Shown: positions 1-14,057 of the stretch, one piece after another | Layout of the letters: each line of letters opens with the position of its first letter | How positions within the stretch are numbered: the stretch's first letter is position 1 | DNA from: Didymodactylos carnosus | Taxonomy: Eukaryota; Rotifera; Eurotatoria; Philodinida; Philodinidae | Length of the DNA: 64,000 nt | Direction: 5' to 3' | Assembly (NCBI GenBank): GCA_905250885.1 | Contig: CAJNOQ010000063.1 | Location: forward strand, 21,455-85,454 | Position numbers and translations under genes: made by a program | Notes under the pieces: model-generated | Told to the model about the DNA's origin: nothing | The model's input: only the letters and a program-made list of their open reading frames with translations | The model's database searches: none

Positions 1-2147
1 ATGTTCTTAGATTGCCCAATAAAGAAATAGATGTGGTTTTGTCGACTGAAATAATTATCTTCAAAGACGTAACTAACCTCTGCCAATTCTATAGAAAAGC
101 TAAATATATGTCCTTTTTTTGTCTTACTCTGAAACCTATGCTAATAGTACAACGATAACTCATTCTGAACTATCTTCGGAACAATTATGATAGTTATAGT
201 TTTACAGTTATGACAGTTACAGTTTTACAGTTAACTGTAACTGGTGCATGTCTAATCAGGGCTGAATTAGATCTCATTAAAATGTATGTTCTCATTCAGA
301 GATGAAATTTCCGAGCAGCTCATTCAGCTCTGAATCTGGTGACGAAATCAGGACTGAGTTTTCCGAAAATTTCAGAGCTGATTTCTAAACTCTGAGAATC
401 TTTTTTAGAATATTACAAAAATTTGACTATACACACGCTTACGAACAGTGTTAGAATGTATGGGCAGGCCGGGAGAGTTTTTTTAAGGGCGACAATAAAT
501 TTTCTATAGTGCATACACAAACGTGCTTCCTTTCATAATTTTTGTCCGTGCTAACACACTTTTTCCTTCATTTTTAAATTGTATATCAAATGTTTCGATC
601 AAGATTTGTTCGTTCTTTATTTTGAACGTCCCACAGATACTTTGCTTCGAATATAATTCTTCCATGATATTTTTTTCCAGGAGGGACAATTGCTCTGCTG
701 GCGGTCCGCCAATGTCAGTTTGTGTAGGAAAATATCGCTGTTAGTATCAAGTGTACTCAGCATCATGTGGTTACTTGAGTCAGCCCTGAAAGCACTGAGA
801 AAGATGTTCAGTTCTGAAGCATTAAGCAAAAAAAGGACTAAGACTAAGACTATTTTATTTACGAAAAGTGAGAGTCATCAAAAAAGTAGAAAAGAACTTT
901 TTGTAGAAAGTTATTATCGATTTTTTCGAGCTGATTCCGACTCTGATAAAACTACATAGCTGTTTCCTCTTTTCAGACCGAGCTGATCGTCAACTACTGT
1001 GTATGGATTCAGCCAAAAATACAGCTTTTCTTTCCGTACTAATCATACATTGTGAAACACGATGTTTCTCTACTTTAATCTTTGGACTATTCATTATAAC
1101 GCAAGAACTGGAGTTTCTTATTTCTGTTCTGATTACTTCACTTACGCTCCCGTTTACAAATACCGCGAAATTTGAAAAGATTGCGAAAATCACACCGTTC
1201 ATATTTCGTTCTATGCTATGAAGACTCTATGTGCGAGTAAATTATGTTCGCTTTTATGTCGGTCGTTGACCAATTGCGGTCAAAGAAATTCAATAATAAC
1301 GCACTTCGGCATTTTCGCCAAAATATAACATCTGAAGTTCTATGTTCGTCTTCCATGGAAGTCGACCGATATAATCAGTTCTTTTCAACCAATCATGATT
1401 GATTGAAAGAAAAGAATTTAGCTATTACCCACCCACTAGTGTTTCAAATTATTATAGGCTTCATACAACAGAATAAAAGCGTAGGATGTGGTCCGCTATT
1501 TAAATGAAAGATACGCGTTGTCATTAATCTCAGAAAAAAGTACACGTTAGGTTTTGGGAGGATTTGAAGAAAAACAAGAACATTGCCTATTTCACCTTCG
1601 TGATTTTTACGTTATTTCTAATAGCTTTTCTAATAACTGACAGATGCAGTTAAAAGAAAGGAGTTTCTCACTGTAAAAGCTTGATCTCTACCCTGTTTCT
1701 AGTTGAGAAAAAGTGAAAAATTTAGTAATGAAGCGTGGAAATGTACTTCGCTTAAAATTCTTTATTGAATACACTGGTTATGTGAGTGTATTTGTTTTCT
1801 GTTACCAAGATAATTATAAAATTAGTTAATTTAAAGGTTTTCTCTAACGGTAGTAAATGCTCCGTGACATCTGATTTTGTAGGAGATATTTGGGGTCGTT
1901 CTAATTCCATAGAAGTCAGTAGAGCACAGGATAGCTTACATTATGTAATATAAATGCTAGCACTAGCCTACCTTGATTAGTTCTAATAACTTTCTTGGCT
2001 CTCATCCGCAGTTAGCTAGTCTAAGTCGTTGACATGAATAATTTTTAATTAGTCGAGTTAACCGTCAATGGTTAAGTGTAATTTATCCTGCTTTCCACAT
2101 TGCTCATGCATCACTAGTTTTAAAATATTTTTTATTATGTTTTTTAG
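1..2147. other. Intergenic, no supported gene
   Basis: No exon with recognisable protein similarity is visible on either strand. Short open frames near 504-960 and 990-1221 occur on both strands over the same bases and have no family features. Scraps of repeat are present: a GTTAC/AACTG-rich piece around 195-245 that resembles the interior of the element at 7405-7764, and an opposed pair of CAGGGCTGA words near 258 and 780. A pyrimidine-rich tract ending in TTTTTTAG lies directly before the next gene's start codon. Confidence 0.6.
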
Positions 2148-2953
2148 ATGTCATCCATAAGCAGCGTGTCAGATAACACAATAAAACTTGATTATTTTGG
2201 TTCTCCATCATCAGTCGTCCATCCAAATCGTACTTATGATGGCGATACAAAGTCTGTTGGCTCGAAAACATCTCGAACATCAAAATTAACTTACAGTGAG
2301 TATCCTCAAGTACGTCCAACTAATCCGTTATATTCAAGTACATTTACTATTCGAACATTATCCTCTGGAATATCAAATGCAAGTAGTACAGCAACTGTGG
2401 TTGAAAGACGAAAAAAATTCGATCCAAGTGCACCAAAACTTCCAAGTGATTGGAGATGGTTTGCGGTTTTATGCATATTTTTATTTCCACCAATTGGTAA
2501 GTGAAATATCTTTATTACTGTCCTATACAATCAGTAAAGAAAGGAATGATTCACAAAACAATTTTGATCACGATTAAATGAAAGTATCCATGCATTCTGT
2601 AATTCTAAGCGGAGCCAATTTTCTTTAAAATCTGAGCGAACAACAGTATATTGGTAGGAGCCCATCAGATATAATCGTGTAATACACTAACAGTCTATAA
2701 TAAACGTCATTAGATTATTAATTCATTTATTTTTTATCTAAAGATCTACGTTAATTTATTTGTTTTTTTAGGTTTAATTGCCTTTGGTTTAGCACGAAAA
2801 GCGCAAAAGAAATCTAAAGATGGTTTTATTGATGAATCGAACAAATTAAATAAACGTGCTCTTATTCTATGCATAATTAGTGTTATATTTGGTGTTGCTC
2901 TCATACTCGGACTTTTATTTGGTATGGATTCTTGGCCTCGTACAAACGGTTAA
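2148..2953 (+). CDS. CD225/dispanin-like two-segment membrane protein
   Basis: Two exons, 2148-2496 and 2772-2953, joined in phase to give 176 residues. The first ~105 residues are a Ser/Thr/Tyr-rich, probably cytosolic or disordered tail. Then comes the family core: a hydrophobic segment (PSDWRWFAVLCIFLFPPIG, continuing LIAFGLARKAQ), a basic loop (KSKDGF...NKRA), and a second hydrophobic segment (LILCIISVIFGVALILGLLFG) close to the C-terminus. This P-x-x-W/PIG...A-K-A loop layout is typical of CD225/dispanin proteins (IFITM, PRRT, TMEM233 relatives), which sit in membranes and affect vesicle fusion or trafficking. The exact subfamily and cargo cannot be told. The start is the first ATG of the frame and lies directly after a TTTTTTAG acceptor-like site. 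The intron is 275 nt with GTAAGT...TTTTTTTAG ends. Confidence 0.75.
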
Positions 2954-3881
2954 TTACTGAACATCCTCTTTTTTTTCATCCGATTTATTTTTAGTTTCTG
3001 ATAGGTTGTGGGTTTTTTTCTACAGAATGTGTCGTCAGATATTTATCGTTGCTGTTTTTTATATCTATTTGCTCAAGAAAGACGATCTTTTTCAGATATT
3101 CAGTTTTATAAAAAAAATACATTCCATTTTTTTTTGTTTTTTTATGTATTATAAATACAGTTTTGTGTTTTTTGTACATTATCTTATCGTTAGCACGTTA
3201 GTGAACGATCTGAAAACTTTTTTGTTTTTTCTGAACAATTTTGAACATAATTTTTAGATAGAAACTGCTAGTTTTATTTGGACATATGAATTAGGCGAGT
3301 TAAATTTGTAAAATAATATGCTCTAATTTCGCCATAAACTTTTTTTAATTATTTTATCTCTAATTCTTATTTTAATGGTAATAGAATAGCGTATGGATGT
3401 TTATGTATGCCTGTGTTTATAGTTCTCTTTTTTTTTTAAAGGTAGATTTACATTTTGTATGTTGTCTCTTTTTTTTTGTCTTATTTTTCTCTTTAAGTCC
3501 CTTTTATTGGACAATAAACGTGTTTTGGATTTTAAATCGATAAGAACATTTACTCATTTTTAATTTGCAAAAAACTTGAACCGTTTATTCTGAGGCAAAG
3601 TGCAAAACATTGTATTCTTAATAGCTATTGATCATTTATGTCTTTTTTTTCCAAGAAGATCACAGCACTGGTCGTGAAGAAATTTCACCATGATAAAGAT
3701 TTGTTCTCTGAACATTAAATATTTTATTTTTTGAACGATAGTGCTGCTGTTGTTGTTGATTGGAAAAAGTAGTTTTATAAACGAATACCGTACAAAAAGA
3801 ATTAAGTCGCTTAGAGGCCTTTATAATACAATAAAAATATTAGTCTATTAAATAGCTTCGTAACTCTTCAAATATTGGACT
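2954..3881. other. Intergenic between convergent genes
   Basis: Converging 3' ends of the CD225-like gene (+) and the MYORG-like gene (-). T-rich and low complexity, with many runs of T. Two short open frames facing each other at 2991-3257 are T-run artefacts with no family features. Nothing else is recognised. Confidence 0.6.
3513..3518 (+). terminator. Candidate polyadenylation signal
   Basis: AATAAA in a T-rich region about 560 nt after the stop codon of the CD225-like gene. It is the best placed hexamer for that transcript's 3' end, but other A/T-rich hexamers occur nearby and no transcript evidence is available. Confidence 0.35.
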
Positions 3882-6611
3882 CTAAACTCGTTCAAATATT
3901 GGAATATCATCAATTTTCACTCTATACGAGTATGATTGTCGTCCATCATATACTTTTTCTGTTTGAATATCTTTCCATTGTCCGTGTGGAAAATAAATAT
4001 CTATTTCATTCACATCTTTTTCAAGAACAGGTGCAACTAAAATATTATTACCAAGTAGATATTCTTTATCGATTTGTTGTGCTACGGAATCATATGAATC
4101 AACAAACCATAGAGGACGTATCATTGGATAACCATATTCTACACATTCATTAGCCATTTGAATTAATTCATTTTTATATTTCATACGTATACGTAAACAT
4201 TTATGAGCAATTTGAATAACTTCATCATCATATGCCCAAGGTGGAAAAGAAAATTGAATACCGGGTAATAAAACGTTTACTTGCATCCATCGAATAAATA
4301 ATTGACGATCAGGAAATTTTGTTTGTTTAATTGTTAAACCATAACCATTTCCTCCAACCTAGAATAAATGTGTCACATTTCATAATAATATAACTTTTTT
4401 TGACTTTAGTTAGACTAACCATATCTGGCAGAATAAATGGATATCCAAGTAAACCTAAGAGATGAGAGAATAACAAACAAATAGATACAGATTGATTATT
4501 GAGACTTCACTTATCTCTAAAAAGAATCAGCACACTATTTTACAAACCTAAATTAAAAACACTTGGTAATAACGATTTTAATCCGTTAGAGTATGTCCAT
4601 GTAGAATCTTTATCAATAATTCGTACAAATATTGGTAATGTTTGTGTTGAATATCCCACTCGAACTTCTTGAATTCTTAATGTTGAATCTATTCTATAGG
4701 CTAATTTTGCATATAAATGTGGATATATTCCTAATGTAAATTTTGTATTATCAGTTTGTTCAACAATTTTATTACATGATGAATTATGAAATTTAGAAAA
4801 TGGTGGTAGCCAATTAACTTCACCAGCATCAAATTTAAATGAATCAATACCATATTTATCTTGTAAATGTTTTAAATCTGCTTCATATTTTTGACATGTT
4901 AATTCATTTGTAAAATCTAATGAACCAGCTAAACCATTCCACCAGAGAGAAATTCCCGGTAATGCTGGTAATAAATTGTATATTTGTTTTATTTTAACAA
5001 TTGGCCATAATAATTGAATAGATTTATAATAACTATTTTGTTCTAAATCATGTAGAACTACTTGTAATATTTGAAAACGTTCAGTTAATAAATTAATAAT
5101 TGATGAAAATAAATCCATATTGATTAATAAACCTTTATACCACATTTGAATAAATAATTTTGTTGCTTTAATACTTAAAAATGGATGTATCCAAAATGTT
5201 ACACGAAAATTCATTTGTTTTAATTGATCAATCATATTTTTTGGATCAGAAAATTTTCGTTTATCAAATTCAAATTGACCATAATGATTTGTCCAATCAT
5301 CATCAATACATAATTGAGAATAGGGAAATTTTCTACGAACGATTTCTTTTGCATAATTAAGTATTTTATCTGTATTGATATTTTGTTTAAAATTTGCCCA
5401 TGTTGACCATATGGGTTCGATAATCATTCGATGATCAGGTGTTCCTGTTGGTTTTCCTAAATAATGATTAATCACTGTCAAATGTAAATCACGCATATTA
5501 ACATGTTGTAGTAGACGATATTGAAATGTATGACGAACAGATTTATTATTGACAGAAAGACGATAGGGTGTACGATATTTTGATAATAATTCAAGATGTG
5601 TATTTTGACTAACAAATAGTGGTGCCAGTGGATCAACTAATAATGCTATGCCCACAGAAGATAACCAATAACGTTCACAAACACCACCAAAATGTCCTTT
5701 ATATGCATCGCCACAAAGACACGGTTTAAATTTTGTTTGATATTTATTAATAGGCCAATGGACGGATTTTTGAGTTGGACCACCGTACCAATATCCATTA
5801 CTTAAAGTAAATTTATCATGAAATTTTTCTCGATTATTTTTAGCTGACCATGTTAAAATATATTCATGAACAAAATAAGCCATCTTTGTTTCATTACTAG
5901 AAGAAAAAGAAGGAAAAAAACAGAAATTATACATATTAATCTTGCAATTAACTATTTGAGACCATCTGTATTTTATTGACTTTTTTGTGTCGACTCGTGA
6001 ATTTGTGAAATGACTACTATCTTAGAAATAACTTCCAGTCTGCTCAATGATGGAATATTGTGTAAAAATGTTCAAATTTAACTTTAATGTAAAATTTATT
6101 ATAACTAATCTCTATGTAGTTCAATCGTACAGTAAAGCTCAAGTTGTATATTAACATTCTCACTTTGTCAATAATTTTTATTTTTTCACCTTTTTTGTTC
6201 AATATACTGATGTTCAATTGATAAAGAAATATCTGATGCAAAATGTAATTTTAAACTATTTTCATTCACAAATTCATGGGAGATAAATTTAAACTTTTCT
6301 TCATTTAAATATCCTAATAGAAAGTTTTCTTTATCAACTGAAGATGGTTTAATGTGAACAGTAATAAGACTTTTTTCATTTATATTTAATGTTAATGAAT
6401 GAAATGAAATATTTTGTGCAATTATTGTTTCACGTTTTTGAACTTGACTTGGCCGTTGTTTTTGTTGTTGACGACGTCGTTTTAATACTGATCGATAATA
6501 AATATAGATAATAATGGATAAAATAATAAATAAACAAATAGAAAATATACATAGAATAACTGTTAAACGAAAGAAAATATAAAATAACCAACGAAGCCAA
6601 CTTTCATTCAT
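3882..6611 (-). CDS. MYORG-like family 31 glycosidase, type II membrane protein
   Basis: Four exons on the minus strand (6611-6190, 5896-4548, 4454-4420, 4358-3882) join in phase to 760 residues; human MYORG has 714. Residues ~1-45 hold one long hydrophobic segment (FYIFFRLTVILCIFSICLFI...IIYIYY) followed by RRRQQQKQR, so a short N-terminus and a lumenal catalytic domain are expected. Family 31 marks follow: the nucleophile motif FKFDAGE (Asp codon 4830-4828), and GYPFILPDMVGGNGYG, whose Asp (codon 4425-4423) is the expected acid/base residue. WRPLW-like substrate-pocket residues appear as MIRPLWF. MYORG is an ER/Golgi alpha-galactosidase, so that activity is likely but inferred. The acid/base residue sits in a 35-nt microexon, so correct splicing is needed for activity. 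No stop or frameshift interrupts the model. Confidence 0.9.
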
Positions 6612-7404
6612 GGTTTGTAGAAATATCTCAGAATAATAGCAATAAAAATAATATAATTTTATTAACTTTGCCTTTATATTTTTTCTTTCGTCAAGTCATT
6701 TGTTGTGTGAATGAAAATGACTGCTTTTATCTTTTATCTTCTCATGTATTCTTTGATTGTTTATTCAGAATACACTAAAAAGAAACGGAGAACTACTGTA
6801 GAAGTCTAATCTCACAGAATGAAAGTTGTACTATAATTTGAAAAGATTGGTAACTACTCTGTAAAGAACTTGTTTGTCTCTTTTTATCTAAAAACTCGAT
6901 CTTTCAGGTGGATAGTAGTGACTGGATTACTACTACTTCAATTAATAGACAAAAGATCATTTGATATCCTTACCATCTGGTAAAAAATCAATTGTGTTGA
7001 GGGACTTTTATGACGTATGTATTTGTTTGATGATCATAAGTGTTTGCTAGGAAGTATATATATTTCAATTATGAGAAAAAATAGTTGGTGAAGAATCTCT
7101 AAATATAGTACGGTTCAAGTCTTCATCCTCAAAAGTTTTTATGGCAATCTGAATGTGTTCAAGTTTTTTAAGTAAGTTTCTTTTTGTCGTGAAAAAATTT
7201 TTTTTTTATTTAATTCTTTCTATCATAAATTCGTAAGGAACACCGAAGAATAGGTTTAAACGTTTCTATGGTATAATTGAAGAATTTAATAACTACATCC
7301 TCGCTTCGCTCGTATTCAGTAGTGTTTGAACATAATATTACCCATGGGGAACTTTTGTCGAAGTTGGGGTCGTGCAGTTGCAACATCAAATGCGTGGTCA
7401 CGTG
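6612..7404. other. Upstream region of the MYORG-like gene, no gene seen
   Basis: AT-rich DNA with no recognisable exon. It should contain the promoter of the minus-strand glycosidase gene, but no convincing core promoter motif stands out. The open frame ending at 7401 on the minus strand overlaps the edge of a repeat element and is not supported. Confidence 0.5.
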
Positions 7405-7772
7405 TAGGGCTGTGACAGTTACCAGTTACTGTTACCACTGTTACTCGGTAACTGTAACTACTGAACAGTTGACGTTTTTGGTAACGGTAACGAGTAAGCA
7501 GTTACCGTACAAGTAACGGTAACTGTTCAGTATATCTTTCAAGAGTCAAATCTCTAAATATCTAGGTATCCAGGGTGAGGGTGAAAGTTCGTAGCCTCAC
7601 CCTCACCCTGGATACCTAGATATTTACAGATTTGACTCTTGAAAGATATACTGAACAGTTACCGTTACTTGTACGGTAACTGCTTACCCGTTACCGTTAC
7701 CAAAAACATCAACTGTTCAGCAGTTACAGTTACTGTAACGTTAATGGTAACTGTCACAGCCCTAGTCACGTG
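7397..7772. mobile_element. hAT-type foldback MITE with 8-bp target duplication
   Basis: The element itself spans 7405-7764 (360 bp). It is flanked on both sides by GTCACGTG (7397-7404 and 7765-7772), an 8-bp target duplication. Its ends are TAGGGCTGTGAC and the inverse GTCACAGCCCTA. The two halves are close to perfect inverted copies of each other around a short unpaired loop near 7585-7596, so a transcript or single strand would fold into one long hairpin. The interior is built from repeated GTTAC/GTAAC words. An 8-bp duplication with TAGGG/CAGGG ends fits the hAT superfamily. It has no coding capacity and would depend on a transposase made elsewhere. Short open frames crossing it (7277-7516, 7665-7853) are mirror images produced by the palindrome. 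Confidence 0.85.
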
Positions 7773-8232
7773 TGAACTTTCTATATTGTGACACGAGGTC
7801 ACAAGCGAAAATTTTTTTTCGCATATATCCACACACCATTTTACGATGTTCACGTGCGACTACAGGTCATTTCATGATATTCACGAGTGTACATGTCGTT
7901 TTATATACTAAAATTTCCCTATGAGTAGTTTTATTGAAGATCTATGGTTAATTTCTGTAAGACAATTTGTCTACCTGTAAATGTCTTTAGTTTTACATAG
8001 ATACGAATGTATTTTCTTAAGCGTAGTGTATCTGAAACTAATTTTTGATAGCAACAGAATACTAGACAGCTTTTGTAAATATAAATTGATATATAATCAG
8101 ATATCTCGATGGTATAATCAAAGTTTCTGGATAAGGTAGGTTCATATAGTCATCAAAATCACATTCTAGAACCAAATAACTGTTTATAGTCAGTCGTGGA
8201 ATTAGAAATAATTTTGTGTTTACTAGTGGCAC

Positions 8233-9041
8233 GTCCTAAACAGAGATGAGCAGCTCCGACTCTTTCTCGCTTCAGTTCCGCTCCCGCTCCAGGCATTTTT
8301 GAGCCGCTCCGCTCCGACTCCGCGCCAACAAGAAAATTTCTGCACTCGCTCCGCCCCAACCAGTAAATTTTCGCTCCACCTCAGCTCTAACTCCACTCCA
8401 GCTCACTCCACCTCCACTCCGACTTCGCTCCAGCTAAAAATAGTTTTCATCTTACTGGAAAAGCACATTTCTCGCATTTCTTTGAAGTAGTTTTGCAATG
8501 ATCTGCGGTTGCGGGGTTCATATTCTCTTTCACAGCATATACGGAAGATCAACACGAAAATTTTTATGTACAATAGTTTTAGACCGCAGTTTAATCTGCA
8601 ACATGAAATAAGACTAGTGGAAATTGGGGAGCGTCGATTGGATTTGAATAGAGTCAACATAGCGAGTATGTTCTTAGAGAGTTGGCTGACATGGGATCGC
8701 CTGACACATCCCACCGGAAGAAAACACACGTTCCACAGAAGCGGATGTGAAAGGTACACAACTGCGACTGATTGTAAATACGACAAAGAAATATCGACTG
8801 TGATGAATAGTCAACGATAAGCTTTCCTCTGACTGATGGATCTATCATCGTTTACAGAACACGAAGGGGAAAATGGAGCTATTGGTGGAGCGCTAAAAGA
8901 AAGAGCCGCTCCGACTTCATGACTCTCATAAAAGGCTTACTCCAGCTCCGGTGATTTTCATCAACCGCTCCGCTCCAGGAGCGAAGCTAGCTTCGTGGAG
9001 CGGCCGCTCCGGAGTCGGAGCTGCTCATCTCTGGTCCTAAA
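8233..9041. mobile_element. Non-autonomous hAT element, 793 bp, intact ends
   Basis: The element spans 8241-9033 and is flanked by identical 8-bp target duplications GTCCTAAA (8233-8240, 9034-9041). Terminal inverted repeats begin CAGAGATGAGCAGCTCCGAC and match perfectly over 22 bp. Both subterminal zones are packed with GCTCC/GGAGC words (8250-8430 and 8880-9020), a common arrangement for hAT transposase binding sites. The middle (about 8440-8880) has open frames on both strands of 103 and 127 codons, but neither shows a BED finger or the hAT dimerisation domain, so I do not call a transposase. The perfect duplication and ends suggest a recent insertion. GC content in the ends is far above that of the surrounding DNA. 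Confidence 0.9.
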
Positions 9042-9104
9042 TGTTTTTCCATCCATAGTGTGTTGAAAACTGGTGTAGGTAGCGACCACTAGTGGTGGTT
9101 TATG

Positions 9105-9412
9105 ACATAATGGCTGTGATTTTACTTTACCAAGTGATAACGGATAAAACTTATTACTTATCATCACTGAAACAGTTATAAATCTTGTTATTTTATTATT
9201 TATTACTTTTTCAAGTAATAAGTTTTTATCATTTTACTTATTACTAATAGTAAGAAAAATAATAAAAAGTAATAAGTAAAATGATAAAAACTTATTACTT
9301 GAAAAAGTAATAAATAATAAAATAACAAGATTTATAACTGTTTCACCGGTAATAAGTAAGAAAAGCTTAGTACTTTTACTAGTATAATTAGTAAAGTAAT
9401 ATCCCTTATGTG
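9105..9412. repeat. AT-rich foldback element (decayed or unclassified MITE)
   Basis: A near-perfect inverted repeat with arms at about 9169-9250 and 9272-9344: the left arm GAAACAGTTATAAATCTTG returns as its complement before a loop rich in AATAATAAAAAG. Weaker complementarity continues outward (TTACTTTAC on the left near 9120, its inverse near 9393; ACATAA/TTATGT at the outer edges), suggesting the full element is about 300 bp. No clear target duplication was found, so the superfamily is unknown. It sits 60 bp from the intact hAT element. Confidence 0.65.
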
Positions 9413-11888
9413 TTTTTCTGCTATTATTACATTTTTGTAATCTGCAATGAAACTACATGTGTACTGAAATTATCTCGCAATTAAGAAAGTTAAGAGAAAT
9501 GTCGGAATATTGAAAAAATGAAGAATTAATTTTAATTTTTATCATATTTAAGGCTACAAGCGGATAAGGCTTTGTGCAAGCGAGAAAACAGATGGATCAC
9601 TTTCATATGCCAATTTTTGTTTAATTACAAAAGTTTTAAAACCTTCAGTGGAGACTTAATCGATTTTATCTCGTTCTTAATGGTATGCTTGACTTAGAAT
9701 AAATCTTTATGAATTTTTTAAAACTTTTGAAATAGTAAACTGCATCGAAAATTATTACGACGAGCAAAAAAGTAGTAATCCCATTTAGTTCTTGTTTCAA
9801 CGAAAAATGAAAAGTTTAAAAAACTGAAAAAAGATATTTTTTGTATATGAGTTAAAATTACTTTCTATCGGCATGCCCAGTTCAAAACAGCATAGCATCC
9901 TAATGGAAAAAATGTCTTTTATATGGAAAAGAAGATATCGAAATAAAATTATGTTCAATTCAGTTTAAAGTTTTAACGAAATTATAAGATTTTATTCTAA
10001 GCCAAACATATCGTTAAAAACGGGATAAAATTGATTAAGTATAGAGTGAAGGTAGCAATTAGAAAAAAACTGACAGTTGAAAGATTAAAGCGACCCATTA
10101 TATCTGACCCGCTCATTATACGATTAGTATTTAATCATAAAGATTAATTTTCTTAAAGTTTCATATCAAAATCGTATAAATGCGCCCGGTTTACAGATAT
10201 AGAAACGAGAATTTTTTGAAAAATTGGACAAATTGCTGAATAAAGAAGAGATGATTTGTGTGATCGACAATACAAGTTTCTCCAGCATCAATCAACTTTC
10301 AAAACGCAACTGCCTTGAAATTTTGAAACTTAACTCAAAAGAAATTTATATTACTCTTTTCGAATCTGATAAGTAAAAGACTAGTGCACTTCAACATTTT
10401 TAAGTATTCTAAATAATCTAAGATGCATTAGAGTTCATCAATATAAGATATCCCAACCCAATGCCAATTCCATACTTCAACTTTTTTTTCATCAATAAAT
10501 TCTGCATATTTATATTATTCTTCACTTGTGTGTATATGTGTGTGTGCTATAATAAAGTTTGTTTGTTTGCACCTGTACGTGTATGTGTCCAAAAAAATGA
10601 ACAAAAAAAAAAGAAAAATGAAGCAGTTGTTGGAACACAAACAGAAAAAGATAAAGAGAGAAAAAAAAACAGAGAAAGAGATGAAATACAAAACAGAAGA
10701 AAAAAATATATATGTATATGTAAAGATGCTTAAAGCATCCGTGTGTGTGTGTTCTTAGTTTTCAAGAAGACAACAAACAAACAAACAAACAACAAAATTC
10801 CGTTACATATGAAACAACAAAAAAATTTAAAAACTCTCATTTTTCTCGTAGGTTGTTTTTATCTAATCCTCTTCATCATTGTAGAAATACTGAAGATAGA
10901 GAGAGAAAGAGAGAGTGCACGCACATGAATATTAAGTGAGAGAAAAAGAGAAAACAAACTGTACAAAAGCATTAAAATCAAAAGAGAAGTACGAACTTAA
11001 ACATACAACAGACAAAGAATGATGTGACAGTGGTTGAAACAAAGTAAAGACGGGTATACTATATGAACCACACTGTTTAGCAAAAAAGAAATACGTAAAT
11101 GAAGAAAAAGAGAAAAGGTCTAATTTGTCTGAGATTTTAAGAAATCTACAGTTGCGTAGGACTTGATGGCACCATACTGTCGTAATCTCCTTTCTTCTCG
11201 CGTCACTCTTGCAAGAATTAATTAAAAAGAACAAAATTAAATTAGAAATGTAAAGAAAAGAAAATAATTTGTTGTTGTACGATGAAATACGTTTCGTTTT
11301 TTTTATTCTATTTATAAATCATTAATAAATCAAACATATCTTCCATATATTTCGAAGAGACAAAGCGAGACTACATACACATAAATACACACGAATTTAT
11401 GTGTCTAAGGATGTCTAATATGCGTGCGCTAAGAATCTGACACACAGACAGGAGGACGTAGACACACACAGGCCGTCCTTACCAGCGATTGAATAAGAGA
11501 AAAAAAATGATATAAACATTCGAAACAAATAAAATACACACACACACACAAACACACACACATACGAGCGCGCATTGAACGTTATCGTCATTAGTGCGAG
11601 AATATACTATATATACGGAGCGCAGATAATTGAACAAAGAAAATAATAAGTCAAATCGTTTTTTTGATCATCACCATCAACGTCATATTTTTCTTTCTGC
11701 GTTCTTTTGTGTGGGAAAAAATCGGGTATAGAACTGGACATGATAGTTGATAATAATATAGTAAAAGTTACTGATACATATACACAACAAAAAAACATTC
11801 TTTTTGCTGTTAGTGAGAGAGAAATCGAGAAAAATAAACGAAGGAGAGAGAAAGTTCATCAATACCATTATTCGTTCGTTGTTCATGA
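9413..11888. other. Intergenic, microsatellite-rich, 3' side of the GSK3 gene
   Basis: No gene recognised. From about 10500 to 11600 the sequence is rich in GT/CA, GA and CAAA tracts, including (GT)n near 10530 and 10741, (ACAA)n near 10775, (GAGA)n near 10900 and (CA)n near 11535. Some of this probably belongs to the GSK3 3' UTR, since the gene ends at 11889 on the minus strand. AATAAA hexamers on that strand occur near 11300. Open frames here are low-complexity artefacts. Confidence 0.5.

Positions 11889-14057
<2,169 letters not shown>

Noticed and set aside
256-790. CAGGGCTGA...TCAGCCCTG pair as a hAT element
   Set aside because: Only nine bases match and the flanks carry no 8-bp duplication, so it is not supported.
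990-1221. Two ~70-codon frames on opposite strands
   Set aside because: They overlap fully, lack family features, and have no splice partners.
7277-7853. Two mirrored short proteins rich in Val-Thr
   Set aside because: They are translations of the palindromic GTTAC-rich MITE, not genes.
8403-8820. Overlapping open frames of 127 (-) and 103 (+) codons as a transposase
   Set aside because: Neither shows hAT transposase motifs, and both overlap the same bases inside a short non-autonomous element.
10461-10939. Lys/Glu-rich small proteins near 10.5-10.9 kb
   Set aside because: They translate GA/AAAG/CA microsatellites and have no conserved features.
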